A DNA stretch of 64,000 nt from Neobacillus ginsengisoli (GCF_030813055.1 NZ_JAUSTW010000001.1:1-64000), one strand, 5' to 3'; shown: positions 37,454 to 47,572, numbered from the stretch's first letter. Notes: a model not told the origin generated them from the sequence alone. Translations and numbers: made by a program.

Positions 37454-37717
37454 ATGGCTACTCGTGAATCAATGGAAAGTCTAATACAAAAATGTGAGGA
37501 TACTCTTCGGTTTGCCCAAAATCAATATAAAGAAAGCAGCCTTCAGCAGCATTATAACAACGATGATTATACAGCAGCATTGCAGCAGCTTGAAGAAACA
37601 TACCAAGATATTTGTACGATGGCACATAGCGCAAATGCACAGCAGAGAGAGCAGCTGCACAGAATGAGGCTGCAGCTTCAACAGCAACAAAACACAATGA
37701 TATTACAAGGGTATTAA
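37454..37717 (+). CDS. ytzC: YtzC, DUF2524 family protein
   Basis: An 87-aa Gln/Glu-rich helical, probably coiled-coil protein (MATRESMESLIQKCEDTLRF ...) matching Bacillus YtzC. AGGGGG precedes ATG 37454. No function is known. A small hydrophilic ORF follows 15 bases later. Confidence 0.85.
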   Translation: MATRESMESLIQKCEDTLRFAQNQYKESSLQQHYNNDDYTAALQQLEETYQDICTMAHSANAQQREQLHRMRLQLQQQQNTMILQGY

Positions 37718-37732
37718 GAGGAGGAAAAGCAG

Positions 37733-37900
37733 TTGAAAAAACGTTCTAAACAACAAAACCCCGAACAAAAGACACGAAATGGCAGTAACAATCAAGATAT
37801 AGAGCTTGGGCAGGATTATGATCTAGTCAAACAGTCCAAGAAGAATTATGAAAAATCAGGCGGACAGCCGGTTAAATCGAAATTTCATCAAGAACAATAA
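37733..37900 (+). CDS. small Lys/Gln-rich hydrophilic protein
   Basis: A 55-codon frame from TTG 37733, which follows GAGGAGG, to TAA 37900. The product is highly polar (KKRSKQQNPEQKTRNGSNNQ ... KFHQEQ) with no hydrophobic core, reminiscent of small spore-associated or disordered proteins. It is probably co-transcribed with ytzC and ends at a terminator. I do not recognise a family. Confidence 0.65.
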   Translation: MKKRSKQQNPEQKTRNGSNNQDIELGQDYDLVKQSKKNYEKSGGQPVKSKFHQEQ

Positions 37901-37926
37901 CTATCATCTTAAATCAAACAGAACCC

Positions 37927-37956
37927 TCAACTTCATTAGTTGAGGGTTATTCTTTT
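37927..37956 (+). terminator. terminator after ytzC unit
   Basis: AACCCTCAAC pairs with GTTGAGGGTT around TTCATTA, followed by ATTCTTTT. Confidence 0.8.
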
Positions 37957-38050
37957 GACGAAACCTGCCTAAGAAAAATCATTGCGCCTTACCGGAAAAC
38001 AGTCTAAAATTACCTAGGGAATCGAAATAAGTATTAAAGGAGCGTTTTTC

Positions 38051-39238
38051 ATGCCACGTGCCTTATGGCTCTTAATTATTGGGATGGCGGTGAATGTTAC
38101 TGGCAATTCTTTTTTATGGCCTTTAAATACAATTTATATCCATGATCATTTAGGGAAATCATTATCTGTTGCCGGAGTTGTTTTAATGTTAAACTCCGGA
38201 GCGAGCGTTATCGGAAATCTTTTTGGCGGCCATTTATTTGATAAAATAGGCGGCTATAAATCTATTCTTCTAGGAATCTGTATCACCCTTCTTGCACTTG
38301 TCGGACTATCCATCTGGCATGAATGGCCGGAGTATGTGGTCTTTTTAACCATTGCCGGATTTGGCTCCGGGATTGTTTTTCCTTCTATGTACGCCATGGC
38401 AGGAACCGTATGGAAGGAGGGCGGGCGTAAGTCATTTAACGCCATTTATGTTGCCCAAAATCTTGGAGTAGCAATAGGGACTTCGCTTAGCGGAGTTGTT
38501 GCGGATTATTCATTTCAACTAATCTTTCTAGCCAATGCCATTGCGTATGTCATCTTCTTGCTCATTGCGATTTTTGGCTATAAAGGGATCTCTACAGGGG
38601 GAACATCAAAATCCAAAACCACTAAGGGTCAACAGGCTATCCACAACAGAAAAAATATTAATGCTTTATTGATCCTTTGCTCCGGCTATCTATTATGCTG
38701 GGTAGCCTATGTTCAATGGACCACCACTATTGCTTCCTATACACAAGAAATCCATATTTCGTTAACACAGTATAGCTTTTTATGGACCGTGAATGGTATG
38801 TTAATTGTCCTCGGACAGCCAGTACTAAATAAATTATTAAAATTCATTGCAGCCTCACTAAAGGCTCAAATGCTAATTGGAATCGTCGTTTTTATTATTT
38901 CATTTTTGGTTGCCGGAAACGCCCATGCCTTTATCGGTTTTATGGTTGGGATGATTATTCTAACAATCGGCGAAATGTTTATCTGGCCTGCGGTTCCAAC
39001 GGTCGCATTCGATTTAGCACCAAAGGGCAGGGAAGGATTTTATCAGGGAATTGTAAACAGTACAGCAACCGGAGGCCGAATGCTTGGACCTTTACTTGGC
39101 GGAATGCTCGTTGATCTCTACAGTATGTCCATGCTATTTTTTGTATTAATTGCCTTGTTCCTTATTGCGATTGTTACCACTCTTGTTTATGATCACCGCT
39201 TAAAAGCAGGAAAGAAATTTGCTGCAAATGGTTCTTAA
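38051..39238 (+). CDS. yttB: MFS transporter (YttB-like)
   Basis: A 395-aa major facilitator with about 12 membrane segments. The loop 2-3 motif GNLFGGHLFDKIGGYKSILLG (~55-75) is the MFS signature. Substrate not predictable; drug-efflux-type members are similar. AAAGGAG precedes the ATG. A terminator follows. Its place upstream of leuS matches B. subtilis yttB. Confidence 0.85.
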   Translation: MPRALWLLIIGMAVNVTGNSFLWPLNTIYIHDHLGKSLSVAGVVLMLNSGASVIGNLFGGHLFDKIGGYKSILLGICITLLALVGLSIWHEWPEYVVFLTIAGFGSGIVFPSMYAMAGTVWKEGGRKSFNAIYVAQNLGVAIGTSLSGVVADYSFQLIFLANAIAYVIFLLIAIFGYKGISTGGTSKSKTTKGQQAIHNRKNINALLILCSGYLLCWVAYVQWTTTIASYTQEIHISLTQYSFLWTVNGMLIVLGQPVLNKLLKFIAASLKAQMLIGIVVFIISFLVAGNAHAFIGFMVGMIILTIGEMFIWPAVPTVAFDLAPKGREGFYQGIVNSTATGGRMLGPLLGGMLVDLYSMSMLFFVLIALFLIAIVTTLVYDHRLKAGKKFAANGS

Positions 39239-39246
39239 TCTAATAG

Positions 39247-39277
39247 CCGGTTCCTCTTGGGGAGCCGGTTTTTTCCG
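39247..39277 (+). terminator. yttB terminator
   Basis: CCGGTTCC pairs with GGAGCCGG and is followed by TTTTTT. Confidence 0.85.
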
Positions 39278-39481
39278 TTTATAGAAGGCTCTTTTCTTTA
39301 AAGATTGTGATTTTTGAAATAGAAAACTGCTATCCGCAAATGAAAGTTCTTTTTCATTACATTGATATTAGAGACAGTTTCAGGTAAAGAATAATCATAT
39401 TTAAATCTTGTTTAAAAAGTAGATATTTCGTCTAACCTGAAATTAGGCATTCCTTTGCTTGCAACATGTTAGAAAATTTAA
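39278..39481. other. spacer upstream of leuS promoter
   Basis: About 200 AT-rich bases between the yttB terminator and the leuS promoter; no gene or strong structure seen. Confidence 0.4.
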
Positions 39482-39487
39482 TACAAT
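39459..39487 (+). promoter_or_regulatory. leuS promoter
   Basis: TTGCAA at 39459 and TACAAT at 39482 are separated by exactly 17 bases, shortly before the T-box leader. Confidence 0.7.
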
Positions 39488-39504
39488 AACCGTATACTTT
39501 TATA

Positions 39505-39708
39505 TTGAAAAAACAGTGATGAGGAATAGTAATGGTTAATACCCGAATTTAGAGAGTTGACGGCTGGTGGGAGTCAACCGGGAACATCATGAACTCGCCT
39601 TAGAGTTGCAAGCATGAACTAAAAAGTAATGTTTGCCGTTTTCCGCGTTAAGGATGAATGAAGCGAGTGTTGACAACACTAATGTGGGTGGTACCGCGGG
39701 AGATACAT
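39505..39708 (+). promoter_or_regulatory. T-box leader of leuS
   Basis: The T-box core TGGGTGGTACCGCG is at 39685-39698. Upstream lies a long stem I region. A CTC codon at 39594-39596 in a GAACTCGCC context is the likely leucine specifier. Uncharged tRNA-Leu would pair with specifier and T-box and stabilise the antiterminator. Confidence 0.93.
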
Positions 39709-39712
39709 ACAA

Positions 39713-39750
39713 TCCTCTCGTCCCGTTTTTGGGATGAGAGGTTTTTTATT
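39713..39750 (+). terminator. T-box-controlled terminator
   Basis: CCTCTCGTCCC pairs with GGGATGAGAGG around GTTTTT and is followed by TTTTTTATTTTTTT. It is the attenuator stem of the leuS leader. Confidence 0.92.
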
Positions 39751-39771
39751 TTTTTATAGGAGGAAATCGTT

Positions 39772-42189
39772 ATGAGTTTCGATCATCAACAAATCGAAAA
39801 GAAGTGGCAACAGAAATGGGAAACAGAAAAAACCTTTAAAACAAGCGAAGAATTTGGAAAAAGAAAATTCTACGCTTTAGATATGTTTCCATATCCTTCA
39901 GGGGCGGGGCTACATGTTGGACACCCTGAAGGCTATACAGCAACCGATATTCTTTCCCGCTTAAAGCGGATGCAGGGCTATAATGTACTTCATCCGATGG
40001 GCTGGGATGCCTTCGGGTTACCCGCGGAGCAATATGCATTGGATACCGGTAATGACCCGGCAGAATTCACAAAGCAAAATATTGATACATTCCGGAGACA
40101 AATTAAATCACTAGGATTCTCCTATGATTGGGACCGTGAAGTGAATACGACGGATCCTGAATATTATAAATGGACGCAGTGGATATTTTTAAAACTATTT
40201 GAAAAAGGCCTTGCCTATATTGATGAAGTAGCGGTTAACTGGTGCCCGGCACTTGGAACCGTTTTGGCAAACGAAGAAGTTATTGATGGAAAAAGTGAAC
40301 GCGGCGGCCACCCGGTAGAACGCCGTCCAATGAAGCAATGGATGTTAAAAATCACGGCTTACGGTGATCGTTTGCTTGAAGACCTTGAGGAGCTTGATTG
40401 GCCGGAAAGTTTGAAGGAAATGCAGCGCAATTGGATCGGTCGTTCTGAAGGTGCAGAAGTAACCTTTAATATTGATGGTCACAATGAAACCTTTACTGTC
40501 TTTACAACACGTCCTGATACATTGTTTGGTGCAACCTATGCAGTGCTTGCTCCGGAGCATTCATTTGTCGATAAAATTACTACCGCTGAACAACGTGCTG
40601 CAGTGGATGCTTATTTAGATAAAGTAAAAACAAAAAGTGATCTTGAGCGTACGGATCTGGCAAAAGAAAAAACAGGAGTATTTACCGGTGCGTATGCAAT
40701 CAATCCGGCAAATGGCGAGAAAATGCCAATCTGGATTGCCGATTATGTTTTGGTAAGCTACGGTACAGGTGCGATCATGGCTGTACCTGCACATGACGAG
40801 CGTGACTATGAATTTGCTAAACAGTTTGATTTACCGATCAAGCAGGTTGTTGCCGGCGGAGATGTTCAGAAAGAAGCTTACACAGGTGACGGCGAGCATA
40901 TTAATTCCGATTTCTTAAACGGTTTGGATAAGCTTGAGGCAATTCAAAAAATGATTGCTTGGCTTGAAGAAAAGGGCATTGGTACAAAGAAAGTAACCTT
41001 CCGTTTACGCGATTGGCTGTTTAGTCGCCAGCGTTATTGGGGTGAGCCGATTCCTGTTATCCATTGGGAAGATGGTACAATGACCGCTGTTCCGGATGAA
41101 CAGCTTCCATTAACATTACCGAAAACGAAAGAAATCAGACCATCTGGAACAGGCGAATCGCCACTTGCAGTGATTGAAGACTGGGTTAATGTTGTTGATC
41201 CCAAAACGGGTAAAAAGGGTCGCCGTGAAACGAATACAATGCCGCAATGGGCAGGCAGCTGCTGGTACTATTTACGCTATATTGATCCGAAAAATGATCA
41301 AGCATTAGCTGCTGAAGAAAAATTAAAGCATTGGCTTCCGGTGGACACTTATATTGGCGGAGCAGAACATGCGGTGCTCCACCTACTTTACGCTCGCTTC
41401 TGGCATAAATTCTTATATGATATCGGGGTTGTGCCTACAAAGGAACCATTTCAAAAGCTATTTAACCAAGGAATGATCTTAGGCGAAAACAATGAGAAAA
41501 TGAGTAAGTCAAAAGGAAATGTTGTAAACCCTGATGATATCGTAGCCAGCCATGGTGCTGATACTCTTCGCTTGTATGAAATGTTTATGGGACCGCTTGA
41601 TGCATCGATTGCCTGGTCAACGAATGGCCTAGATGGATCACGACGCTTCTTAGATCGGATTTGGCGTTTAATGGTTGAAGAAGATGGGGAAGTAAATCCA
41701 AAAATTCAGCCAAATGAAGATGCTTCTAATTTAGAAAAGATATACCATCAAACAGTGAAAAAGGTAACCGAGGATTACGAAGGCTTAAGATTCAATACGG
41801 CCATTTCGCAAATGATGGTATTTATAAATGAAGCCTATAAGTCAACGGTTCTACCAAAGGATTATATGGAAGGCTTCGTGAAATTACTGTCACCTGTTTG
41901 TCCGCATATCTCCGAGGAGCTATGGGCAAAGTTAGGTCATATTGAAACAATTTCTTATGAGGCTTGGCCTGCATATGATGAAGCAAGGCTAGTGGATGAG
42001 GAAGTTGAAATTGTCATTCAAGTAAATGGTAAAGTAAAAACAAAGCTTATGGTCCCAACAGATGCCACCAAGGAATCGTTAGAAGAAATTGCTATGGATG
42101 ACGACCGAGTGAAGGAACAAATTGAAGGAAAAACCATTCGTAAAGTCATCACGGTGCCGGGCAAACTAGTAAATATAGTAGCTAATTAA
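39772..42189 (+). CDS. leuS: leucyl-tRNA synthetase LeuS
   Basis: LeuS charges tRNA-Leu (two such genes are in this window). It is a class I synthetase of 805 aa, the B. subtilis length. The HIGH-type motif is [20 protein letters not shown] (~42-61). The CP1 editing domain shows [17 protein letters not shown], and KMSKS is intact in [12 protein letters not shown] (~575). ATAGGAGG precedes ATG 39772. It is regulated by the T-box. Confidence 0.98.
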   Translation: MSFDHQQIEKKWQQKWETEKTFKTSEEFGKRKFYALDMFPYPSGAGLHVGHPEGYTATDILSRLKRMQGYNVLHPMGWDAFGLPAEQYALDTGNDPAEFTKQNIDTFRRQIKSLGFSYDWDREVNTTDPEYYKWTQWIFLKLFEKGLAYIDEVAVNWCPALGTVLANEEVIDGKSERGGHPVERRPMKQWMLKITAYGDRLLEDLEELDWPESLKEMQRNWIGRSEGAEVTFNIDGHNETFTVFTTRPDTLFGATYAVLAPEHSFVDKITTAEQRAAVDAYLDKVKTKSDLERTDLAKEKTGVFTGAYAINPANGEKMPIWIADYVLVSYGTGAIMAVPAHDERDYEFAKQFDLPIKQVVAGGDVQKEAYTGDGEHINSDFLNGLDKLEAIQKMIAWLEEKGIGTKKVTFRLRDWLFSRQRYWGEPIPVIHWEDGTMTAVPDEQLPLTLPKTKEIRPSGTGESPLAVIEDWVNVVDPKTGKKGRRETNTMPQWAGSCWYYLRYIDPKNDQALAAEEKLKHWLPVDTYIGGAEHAVLHLLYARFWHKFLYDIGVVPTKEPFQKLFNQGMILGENNEKMSKSKGNVVNPDDIVASHGADTLRLYEMFMGPLDASIAWSTNGLDGSRRFLDRIWRLMVEEDGEVNPKIQPNEDASNLEKIYHQTVKKVTEDYEGLRFNTAISQMMVFINEAYKSTVLPKDYMEGFVKLLSPVCPHISEELWAKLGHIETISYEAWPAYDEARLVDEEVEIVIQVNGKVKTKLMVPTDATKESLEEIAMDDDRVKEQIEGKTIRKVITVPGKLVNIVAN

Positions 42190-42224
42190 TACTATGGAAG
42201 AGAAAATTTTTGAACTAAGACAAC

Positions 42225-42375
42225 TGTCTAGCTCCAGCGCCCAGCGGCTAGTGTACTTCGCTCTTCTCCCTACGATAAGTCAACATCAAATCGCAAAAAA
42301 CGCGATTCGTGTTTCCTTTATCTCAGTCGAAGCGCTCCAGTCCATACGCCGCTAAACGGGTGCTTGCGCTTTTCT
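42225..42375 (-). repeat. MITE-like intergenic repeat, type B, copy 2
   Basis: About 151 bases in the opposite orientation to 17146-17294. The two copies match along most of their length except a ~25-base central part, where this copy has a small hairpin (TCGCAAAAAACGCGA). It lies between leuS and ytwF. Confidence 0.85.
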
Positions 42376-42393
42376 AATAAGGGGATGATATGA

Positions 42394-42699
42394 ATGGAAG
42401 AATTACAAATTATTACACCGGAAGAATTGCAGAAGAAGCTCGAGAATGGGGAAAAGCTGGAGCTTGTAGATGTTAGGGAAGATGAAGAGGTGGCAGCGGG
42501 GATGATTCCGGGGGCAAAGCATATTCGCATGGGTGATATTCCAATGAACCTTGACTATTTTGATAAAGATAAAGAATATATTTTTATCTGCCGCTCCAGT
42601 CACCGCAGTGGAAATGTATGCTTCTATCTTCAAGATCAAGGATATAAAGTCCGTAATATGATTGGCGGCATGCTGGCATGGACAGGTGAGACGAAATAA
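42394..42699 (+). CDS. ytwF: rhodanese-like protein YtwF
   Basis: A 101-aa single rhodanese domain with active-site Cys in FICRSSHRSGN (~65) and LVDVREDEEVAAGMIPGAKHI near the N-terminus. It is expected to carry persulfide sulfur in the cytoplasm; the partner is unknown. Its place behind leuS matches B. subtilis ytwF. GGGGATG is a modest RBS before ATG 42394. Confidence 0.9.
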   Translation: MEELQIITPEELQKKLENGEKLELVDVREDEEVAAGMIPGAKHIRMGDIPMNLDYFDKDKEYIFICRSSHRSGNVCFYLQDQGYKVRNMIGGMLAWTGETK

Positions 42700-42707
42700 A
42701 GATAAAA

Positions 42708-42739
42708 CCAATTCCACATTTCGGAATTGGTTTTTTTAT
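42708..42739 (+). terminator. ytwF terminator
   Basis: AACCAATTCC pairs with GGAATTGGTT around ACATTTC and is followed by T6. Confidence 0.9.
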
Positions 42740-42748
42740 TCACTATAA

Positions 42749-42973
42749 TCAGTGAGATACATTAAGCTTTTGCCGATCTTTTAAGAGTAATCCACCCATG
42801 ATCATCAAGGGGACAATGTTGACAACTGCCAGTACAGTTCCTTGGAAGTCGGTACCAATGAAGGGGCAATTCTCCAAAGATTCGAATTTCTCCGCCAACG
42901 TTGATAAAACCATAGCCTGATTTTCATTTGCAAACATTTCATGACTGATTGAGATTTGCACCAGTTTACTCAT
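42749..42973 (-). CDS. small membrane protein, unknown
   Basis: A 74-aa frame (MSKLVQISISHEMFANENQA ...) with an N-terminal soluble half and one hydrophobic segment (TVLAVVNIVPLMIMGGLLL, ~46-64) ending in a charged tail. I do not recognise it. No clear RBS precedes ATG 42973 and no other start codon lies close upstream. It is 23 bases downstream of the gene ending at 42997, so it may be translated as part of that unit. Confidence 0.5.
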   Translation of the reverse strand: MSKLVQISISHEMFANENQAMVLSTLAEKFESLENCPFIGTDFQGTVLAVVNIVPLMIMGGLLLKDRQKLNVSH

Positions 42974-42996
42974 GGAATTGAAACGATAGTTATACT

Positions 42997-43341
42997 TCAG
43001 GTTCCACCTGTTGTGGTATCGAAGCCGCCCCGCTGCCTTGCCCCGCCGCCGAATGAATCCTGATTTTGCGAGTTATTACCATTATCTAAGGAATTACCGT
43101 TGTTACTGGAAAACGCATCGCTATTAGTAGAATTATCATCAAAGAAGCTCTGATTTGAACCATCTGTATTTTGATTAAAATGCTGCTGGCTTGTATTCTT
43201 ATTTGAAGAGGAATTCTGCCTAGCTGTTATTTGATTGCTGGTCTTATCTCCATTTGTAAGTCCAAGATAGGAAACCATTCCGGCAACCAATGCTAAGCTG
43301 CTAAAGCTGACTCCCCAGGAAATTCGTTGTTTTTTATTCAA
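42997..43341 (-). CDS. membrane-anchored Asn/Ser/Gln-rich protein
   Basis: A 114-aa protein with a short basic N-terminus, one membrane anchor or signal (VSFSSLALVAGMVSYLGLT), then a ~85-residue low-complexity extracellular part dominated by Asn, Ser, Gln, Asp and Gly, ending GGGARQRGGFDTTTGGT. TTG 43341 is the likely start because AAAGGAG lies eight bases upstream; the ATG at 43359 overlaps that RBS. No family recognised. Confidence 0.6.
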   Translation of the reverse strand: MNKKQRISWGVSFSSLALVAGMVSYLGLTNGDKTSNQITARQNSSSNKNTSQQHFNQNTDGSNQSFFDDNSTNSDAFSSNNGNSLDNGNNSQNQDSFGGGARQRGGFDTTTGGT

Positions 43342-43490
43342 TTTAAATACTCCTTTCATTTAAACTGCTTACCTTCTAAAAGCAGTTTACAAGTTAATTC
43401 TTAATATAAACTTAATATATACTAGGTTTTTATTTTTAAAATTCAGAAAAATGGTAATACTGATAGAAAAAAAAGGAAAGGGAGAGGAAA

Positions 43491-43676
43491 TTGATACAAG
43501 TAAAACTGTTTGATCGGGAACACGAGAAGGATTTAGAAAAGGAAATGAATCACTTTCTCAAAGGATTGGATGAAAAGAAATTGCTGGATATTAAATATAA
43601 TGTAGCGGCCATGCCGGAGGAAGAAGAGGAAGAACAAATTTATTGTTTTTCTGCCATGATAATTTATCGGGCCTGA
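43491..43676 (+). CDS. cse60: sporulation protein Cse60-like
   Basis: A 61-aa acidic protein (MIQVKLFDREHEKDLEKEMN ... IYCFSAMIIYRA). It matches the small Cse60 family, expressed under sigma-E in B. subtilis, as I recall it. Start TTG 43491 follows GGGAGAGG. It is convergent with the flavoprotein gene. Confidence 0.8.
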   Translation: MIQVKLFDREHEKDLEKEMNHFLKGLDEKKLLDIKYNVAAMPEEEEEEQIYCFSAMIIYRA

Positions 43677-43693
43677 CAATTTGTCAGGCCTGA
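43668..43693. terminator. hairpin between convergent cse60 and HI0933-type gene
   Basis: GGCCTGACAA pairs with TTGTCAGGCC. It overlaps both stop codons. U-runs are poor, so it is a weak terminator candidate. Confidence 0.45.
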
Positions 43694-44964
43694 TTTACGT
43701 TTTCCCGGGCAAAATGGGCAGCATTGGTTCCTGCGAGTCTGCCGGTTACGAGTGCAGAGGTGATATTATAGCCTCCTGTATAGCCATGAATATCAAGAAT
43801 TTCTCCGCAAAAATAAAGGCCATTCATTAATTTCGAACCCATTGTTTGCGGCTCCACTTCTTTGACAGTAATCCCGCCGCCTGTCACAAATGCTTTTTCA
43901 AGTGGAAGTGTGCCATTTACGTTAATGGTAAATTGCTTGCAGCTTTTTGAAAAACTGCGGATCTTTTCATTAGAGATTGTGCCTCCCTGTTCGGATGAAT
44001 CAATCTCATTTAGCTCTAATAAAAATAGTAGATATCGTTCAGGTAGAATTCCTTTTAAAGTATTCTTTATGCTTTTTTTCGGCTCTTTTTTCACTAGCTT
44101 TACGATTTCTTGAAAAAGTTCTTCCTCTTTTTTATCAGGTAAAGCATCAAGATTCATCGTTACTTCTTTTAAATTCCATTTCTTCATTGCTTTGACAACA
44201 AACTGACTGCAACGGAGTACAGCGGGGCCGCTGATTCCGAAATGGGTAAAAATCATATCCATTCGGTGTGTTATGATGGGCTTCCCCTTTGGATTCAGGA
44301 CGCTTAAATCAATGTCTCTTAATGAAAGGCCTTGCAGTGCTTTAGTTTGAATAAAAGGCTCATTAGACGTGATTGGCACTTCGGTTGGAAAAAGTTCTGT
44401 TACCGTATGCCCAGCTTTTTCCGCCCAGGCGTAACCATCACCCGTTGACCCGGTATGGGGAACAGATTTGCCGCCCACCGCAATTACAATGGATTTTGCT
44501 TTGATTTTTGAACCATCCTTTAATATTACTGCAGCAGCCTGCCCATTTTCATAAACTACATCATCTACAGGACAATTCTTGAATACTCGGACATGTAATT
44601 GTTCCAGTTTTTCCAACAGTGCATCCACGACCGATTGCGCTCTATCGGAAACCGGGAACATCCGCCCATGATCTTCTTCCTTTAACTCAATACCTAATTT
44701 TTCAAAAAACCGAATGATATCTTCATTACTAAAGATCGAAAAAGCACTGTATAAAAACTTACCGTTTCCCGGCAAATGCTTGATGATTTCTTCAATAGGA
44801 AGCCTATTTGTAACATTACAGCGCCCGCCGCCTGAAATGGCAAGCTTTCTGCCAAGCTTGTCCCCTTTATCGATTAACAATACTTTCGCACCCTTTTCTC
44901 CGGCAGCAATGGACGCCATTAACCCGGAAGGACCGCCGCCAATAACAATGACATCAAATTCCAT
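43684..44964 (-). CDS. ytfP: HI0933-family NAD(P)/FAD-dependent oxidoreductase (YtfP-like)
   Basis: A 426-aa flavoprotein with the FAD dinucleotide motif [19 protein letters not shown] (~7-25), GGGRCNVTN (~46), [16 protein letters not shown] and a C-terminal [26 protein letters not shown], all typical for the HI0933 family. The substrate is unknown. Cytoplasmic. Confidence 0.88.
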   Translation of the reverse strand: MEFDVIVIGGGPSGLMASIAAGEKGAKVLLIDKGDKLGRKLAISGGGRCNVTNRLPIEEIIKHLPGNGKFLYSAFSIFSNEDIIRFFEKLGIELKEEDHGRMFPVSDRAQSVVDALLEKLEQLHVRVFKNCPVDDVVYENGQAAAVILKDGSKIKAKSIVIAVGGKSVPHTGSTGDGYAWAEKAGHTVTELFPTEVPITSNEPFIQTKALQGLSLRDIDLSVLNPKGKPIITHRMDMIFTHFGISGPAVLRCSQFVVKAMKKWNLKEVTMNLDALPDKKEEELFQEIVKLVKKEPKKSIKNTLKGILPERYLLFLLELNEIDSSEQGGTISNEKIRSFSKSCKQFTINVNGTLPLEKAFVTGGGITVKEVEPQTMGSKLMNGLYFCGEILDIHGYTGGYNITSALVTGRLAGTNAAHFARENVNQA

Positions 44965-45189
44965 ATTTCACCAACTTTATTTTATATTCGTTTAGTTACG
45001 GATAAACTATAGTATAATCTTTACCAGTCTTACCGAAAAGAGTAGGTTAAGTCAACGATTTTTAATAAATTTAACAGTATTGTTAGTAGCGTCATAGAGA
45101 AAAGAGTTGTAAACTACAATAGTGTGCAAAAAAAGTCGAAATAACTTTGTGATTGAATGCACTTATTTTTCTTAGTAGGAAGGGATTTT

Positions 45190-46809
45190 ATGGGGTCTAA
45201 GCTTTTAAGGGGAACGTTTATATTAACCGTTGGTACGATACTTTCCAAAGTTCTCGGCTTAATTTATGTTATTCCGTTCTATCAAATAGTAGGAAAACAA
45301 GGGACTGCACTGTATAATTTTGGCTATGTTCCCTATACCATATTTATTAGTATCGCAACGGCAGGTGTACCGTTAGCTGTTTCAAAATTTATTTCAAAGT
45401 ATAATGCCCTGGAAGAATATGCGGTCGGAAGGAAATTATTTAAATCCGGATTAGTTATCATGTTGACAACCGGGGTTGCAGCCTTCCTTATTATGTACTT
45501 CATAGCACCGGTGTTGGCTGAAATGAGTATAAGCGGAAAAAAACAATCGATAAGTGTGGATGATGTGACAACGGTCATCCGTGCCGTTAGCTGGGCTTTA
45601 ATCGTCGTTCCGTTTATGAGTTTAATTAGGGGATACTTTCAAGGACACCAATCAATGGGTCCTTCAGCTGTTTCCCAAGTTGTTGAGCAAATTGTTCGGG
45701 TTGCTTTTACCCTTATAGGGGCATATGTTGTCCTAAAATATATGAGTGGAAGTATGGTCTCGGCCGTTAGTGTTGCAACTTTTGCAGCGTTTATTGGAGC
45801 AATTGGCAGTTTATTTATATTGTTTTGGTATTGGTACAAAAGAAAACCATATTTGAACGAGCTTCTTGAACAGGATAAAGGCACGCTAAATATCTCACTA
45901 ATGGAAATATATAAAGAGATTTTTATTTACGCCGCTCCGTTTGTATTTGTTGGAATTGCCAATCCTTTATTCCAATCGATCGACCAATTTACCTTTAGCA
46001 AGGCTATGGCTGAGATTGGGAAATCGGGGCCTTATGCAACAGCAGCTTTTTCAACGTTGAATTTTGAGTCCCATAAGATTGTCATTATTCCAGTCTCACT
46101 GGCAACAGCTTTTTCCTTAACACTTGTGCCAAGTATTACCCAGGCATTTGTAAATAAAGACCAAAAAAGTATGAATCACCAGATAAATCAGACCTTTCAG
46201 GTTATGTTATTTTTAACCTTGCCTGCGGCAATCGGGCTTTCTTTATTGGCTGAACCTGTCTATACAGTGTTTTATGAGCATGAGGCCCTTGGTACACAAG
46301 TGTTAGCGGCTTATGCACCAGTCGCAATCTTATTTTCTCTATATTCGGTTACGGCAGCCATACTGCAGGGTATCAATGAACAGCGCTACACGATTTTAAG
46401 TTTGCTTGTTGGGCTTTTAATAAAATTAGCCCTCAATATTCCGCTTATTAAAATGATGGATACGAGGGGGGCCGTTCTTGCTACAGCACTAGGTTATACT
46501 TCATCAATTGTCATTAATCTGATTGTGATTAAAATTTACTCTCGCTATCAATTTCGTTTCGTATGGCGAAGAAGCTTATTAATAGTCATTTTTGCAGGCG
46601 TGATGTGGTTAGGAACTGAATTCGTTTATAAATCCCTATCATTATTCTTATCTCCTGCTTCAAGGGTACAATCGTTAATTCTTATTTTAATAAGTGCAGG
46701 AGTTGGAGCTGGTATCTATTTTTACTTAGGCCTCAAATCAGGACTTGCTGACAAGTTATTTGGTCATCGGATAGTCCGCATCAAGCAAAAATTGAAATTG
46801 CCAGTTTGA
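45190..46809 (+). CDS. murJ: lipid II flippase MurJ (YtgP)
   Basis: A 539-aa MVF/MOP-superfamily polytopic membrane protein with ~14 hydrophobic segments. B. subtilis YtgP is the MurJ lipid II flippase for cell-wall synthesis. The start MGSKLLRGTFILTVG at 45190 follows AGGAAGGG; the in-frame ATG at 45157 lacks an RBS. A pseudouridine synthase gene follows after 43 bases. Confidence 0.92.
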   Translation: MGSKLLRGTFILTVGTILSKVLGLIYVIPFYQIVGKQGTALYNFGYVPYTIFISIATAGVPLAVSKFISKYNALEEYAVGRKLFKSGLVIMLTTGVAAFLIMYFIAPVLAEMSISGKKQSISVDDVTTVIRAVSWALIVVPFMSLIRGYFQGHQSMGPSAVSQVVEQIVRVAFTLIGAYVVLKYMSGSMVSAVSVATFAAFIGAIGSLFILFWYWYKRKPYLNELLEQDKGTLNISLMEIYKEIFIYAAPFVFVGIANPLFQSIDQFTFSKAMAEIGKSGPYATAAFSTLNFESHKIVIIPVSLATAFSLTLVPSITQAFVNKDQKSMNHQINQTFQVMLFLTLPAAIGLSLLAEPVYTVFYEHEALGTQVLAAYAPVAILFSLYSVTAAILQGINEQRYTILSLLVGLLIKLALNIPLIKMMDTRGAVLATALGYTSSIVINLIVIKIYSRYQFRFVWRRSLLIVIFAGVMWLGTEFVYKSLSLFLSPASRVQSLILILISAGVGAGIYFYLGLKSGLADKLFGHRIVRIKQKLKLPV

Positions 46810-46852
46810 TATTGAAAAATGATATCTTCTTAACTAGAAGGAGAATAACAAA

Positions 46853-47572
46853 ATGAGAATTGATAAAATGCTTGCTAATTTGGGATTCGGAAGCCGTAAG
46901 GAAGTTAAGCAGCTACTGAAAAGCGGTGCTGTAAAGGTGAATGATGTTGTTGTGAAGGATGCGAAACAGCAGGTTGACCCAAATAAAGAAACCGTCACCT
47001 TGAACGGCGAAGTAATTGAATATAAAGAATTTATCTACCTAATGATGAACAAGCCCCAAGGAGTACTTTCAGCCACTGAAGATAGCGCCTGCGAAACGGT
47101 GATTGATTTATTGGAGCTTGAAGATCAGGTATATGAACCGTTTCCTGTTGGGCGATTGGACAAGGATACGGAAGGGCTGCTGCTGATTACCAATGACGGT
47201 CACCTGGCCCATCGGCTGCTTTCACCAAAAAAGCATGTTCCTAAAACGTATTTTGCGGTGATTGATCGTGAAGTTACGGAAGAAGATGTGAAGGCGTTTG
47301 CCGAAGGAGTTACCCTGGATGACGGCTATGAAACAAAACCAGGCGAATTAAAAATCTTAAAATCAGGGATTCGTTCCGATATCGAGCTTACCATCACAGA
47401 AGGTAAATTTCATCAAGTGAAAAGAATGTTCGAAGCCGTAGGAAAAAGTGTGGTTTACCTTCAGCGGATATCGATGGGACCGCTAGCCTTAGATGAGACG
47501 CTCGAACTTGGTGAATATCGTGAATTGACGGATGAAGAAGTAGAATTATTGCAGGATTATCAAGTAAAATAA
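46853..47572 (+). CDS. ytzG: 16S rRNA pseudouridine synthase (RsuA family)
   Basis: A 239-aa protein with an N-terminal S4 RNA-binding domain (RIDKMLANLGFGSRKEVKQL) and the RsuA/RluB catalytic motif GRLDKDTEGLLLITNDG with the catalytic Asp (~103). The likely target is U516 of 16S rRNA by analogy with RsuA. AGAAGGAG precedes ATG 46853. B. subtilis YtzG lies in the same place beside ytgP. Confidence 0.88.
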   Translation: MRIDKMLANLGFGSRKEVKQLLKSGAVKVNDVVVKDAKQQVDPNKETVTLNGEVIEYKEFIYLMMNKPQGVLSATEDSACETVIDLLELEDQVYEPFPVGRLDKDTEGLLLITNDGHLAHRLLSPKKHVPKTYFAVIDREVTEEDVKAFAEGVTLDDGYETKPGELKILKSGIRSDIELTITEGKFHQVKRMFEAVGKSVVYLQRISMGPLALDETLELGEYRELTDEEVELLQDYQVK

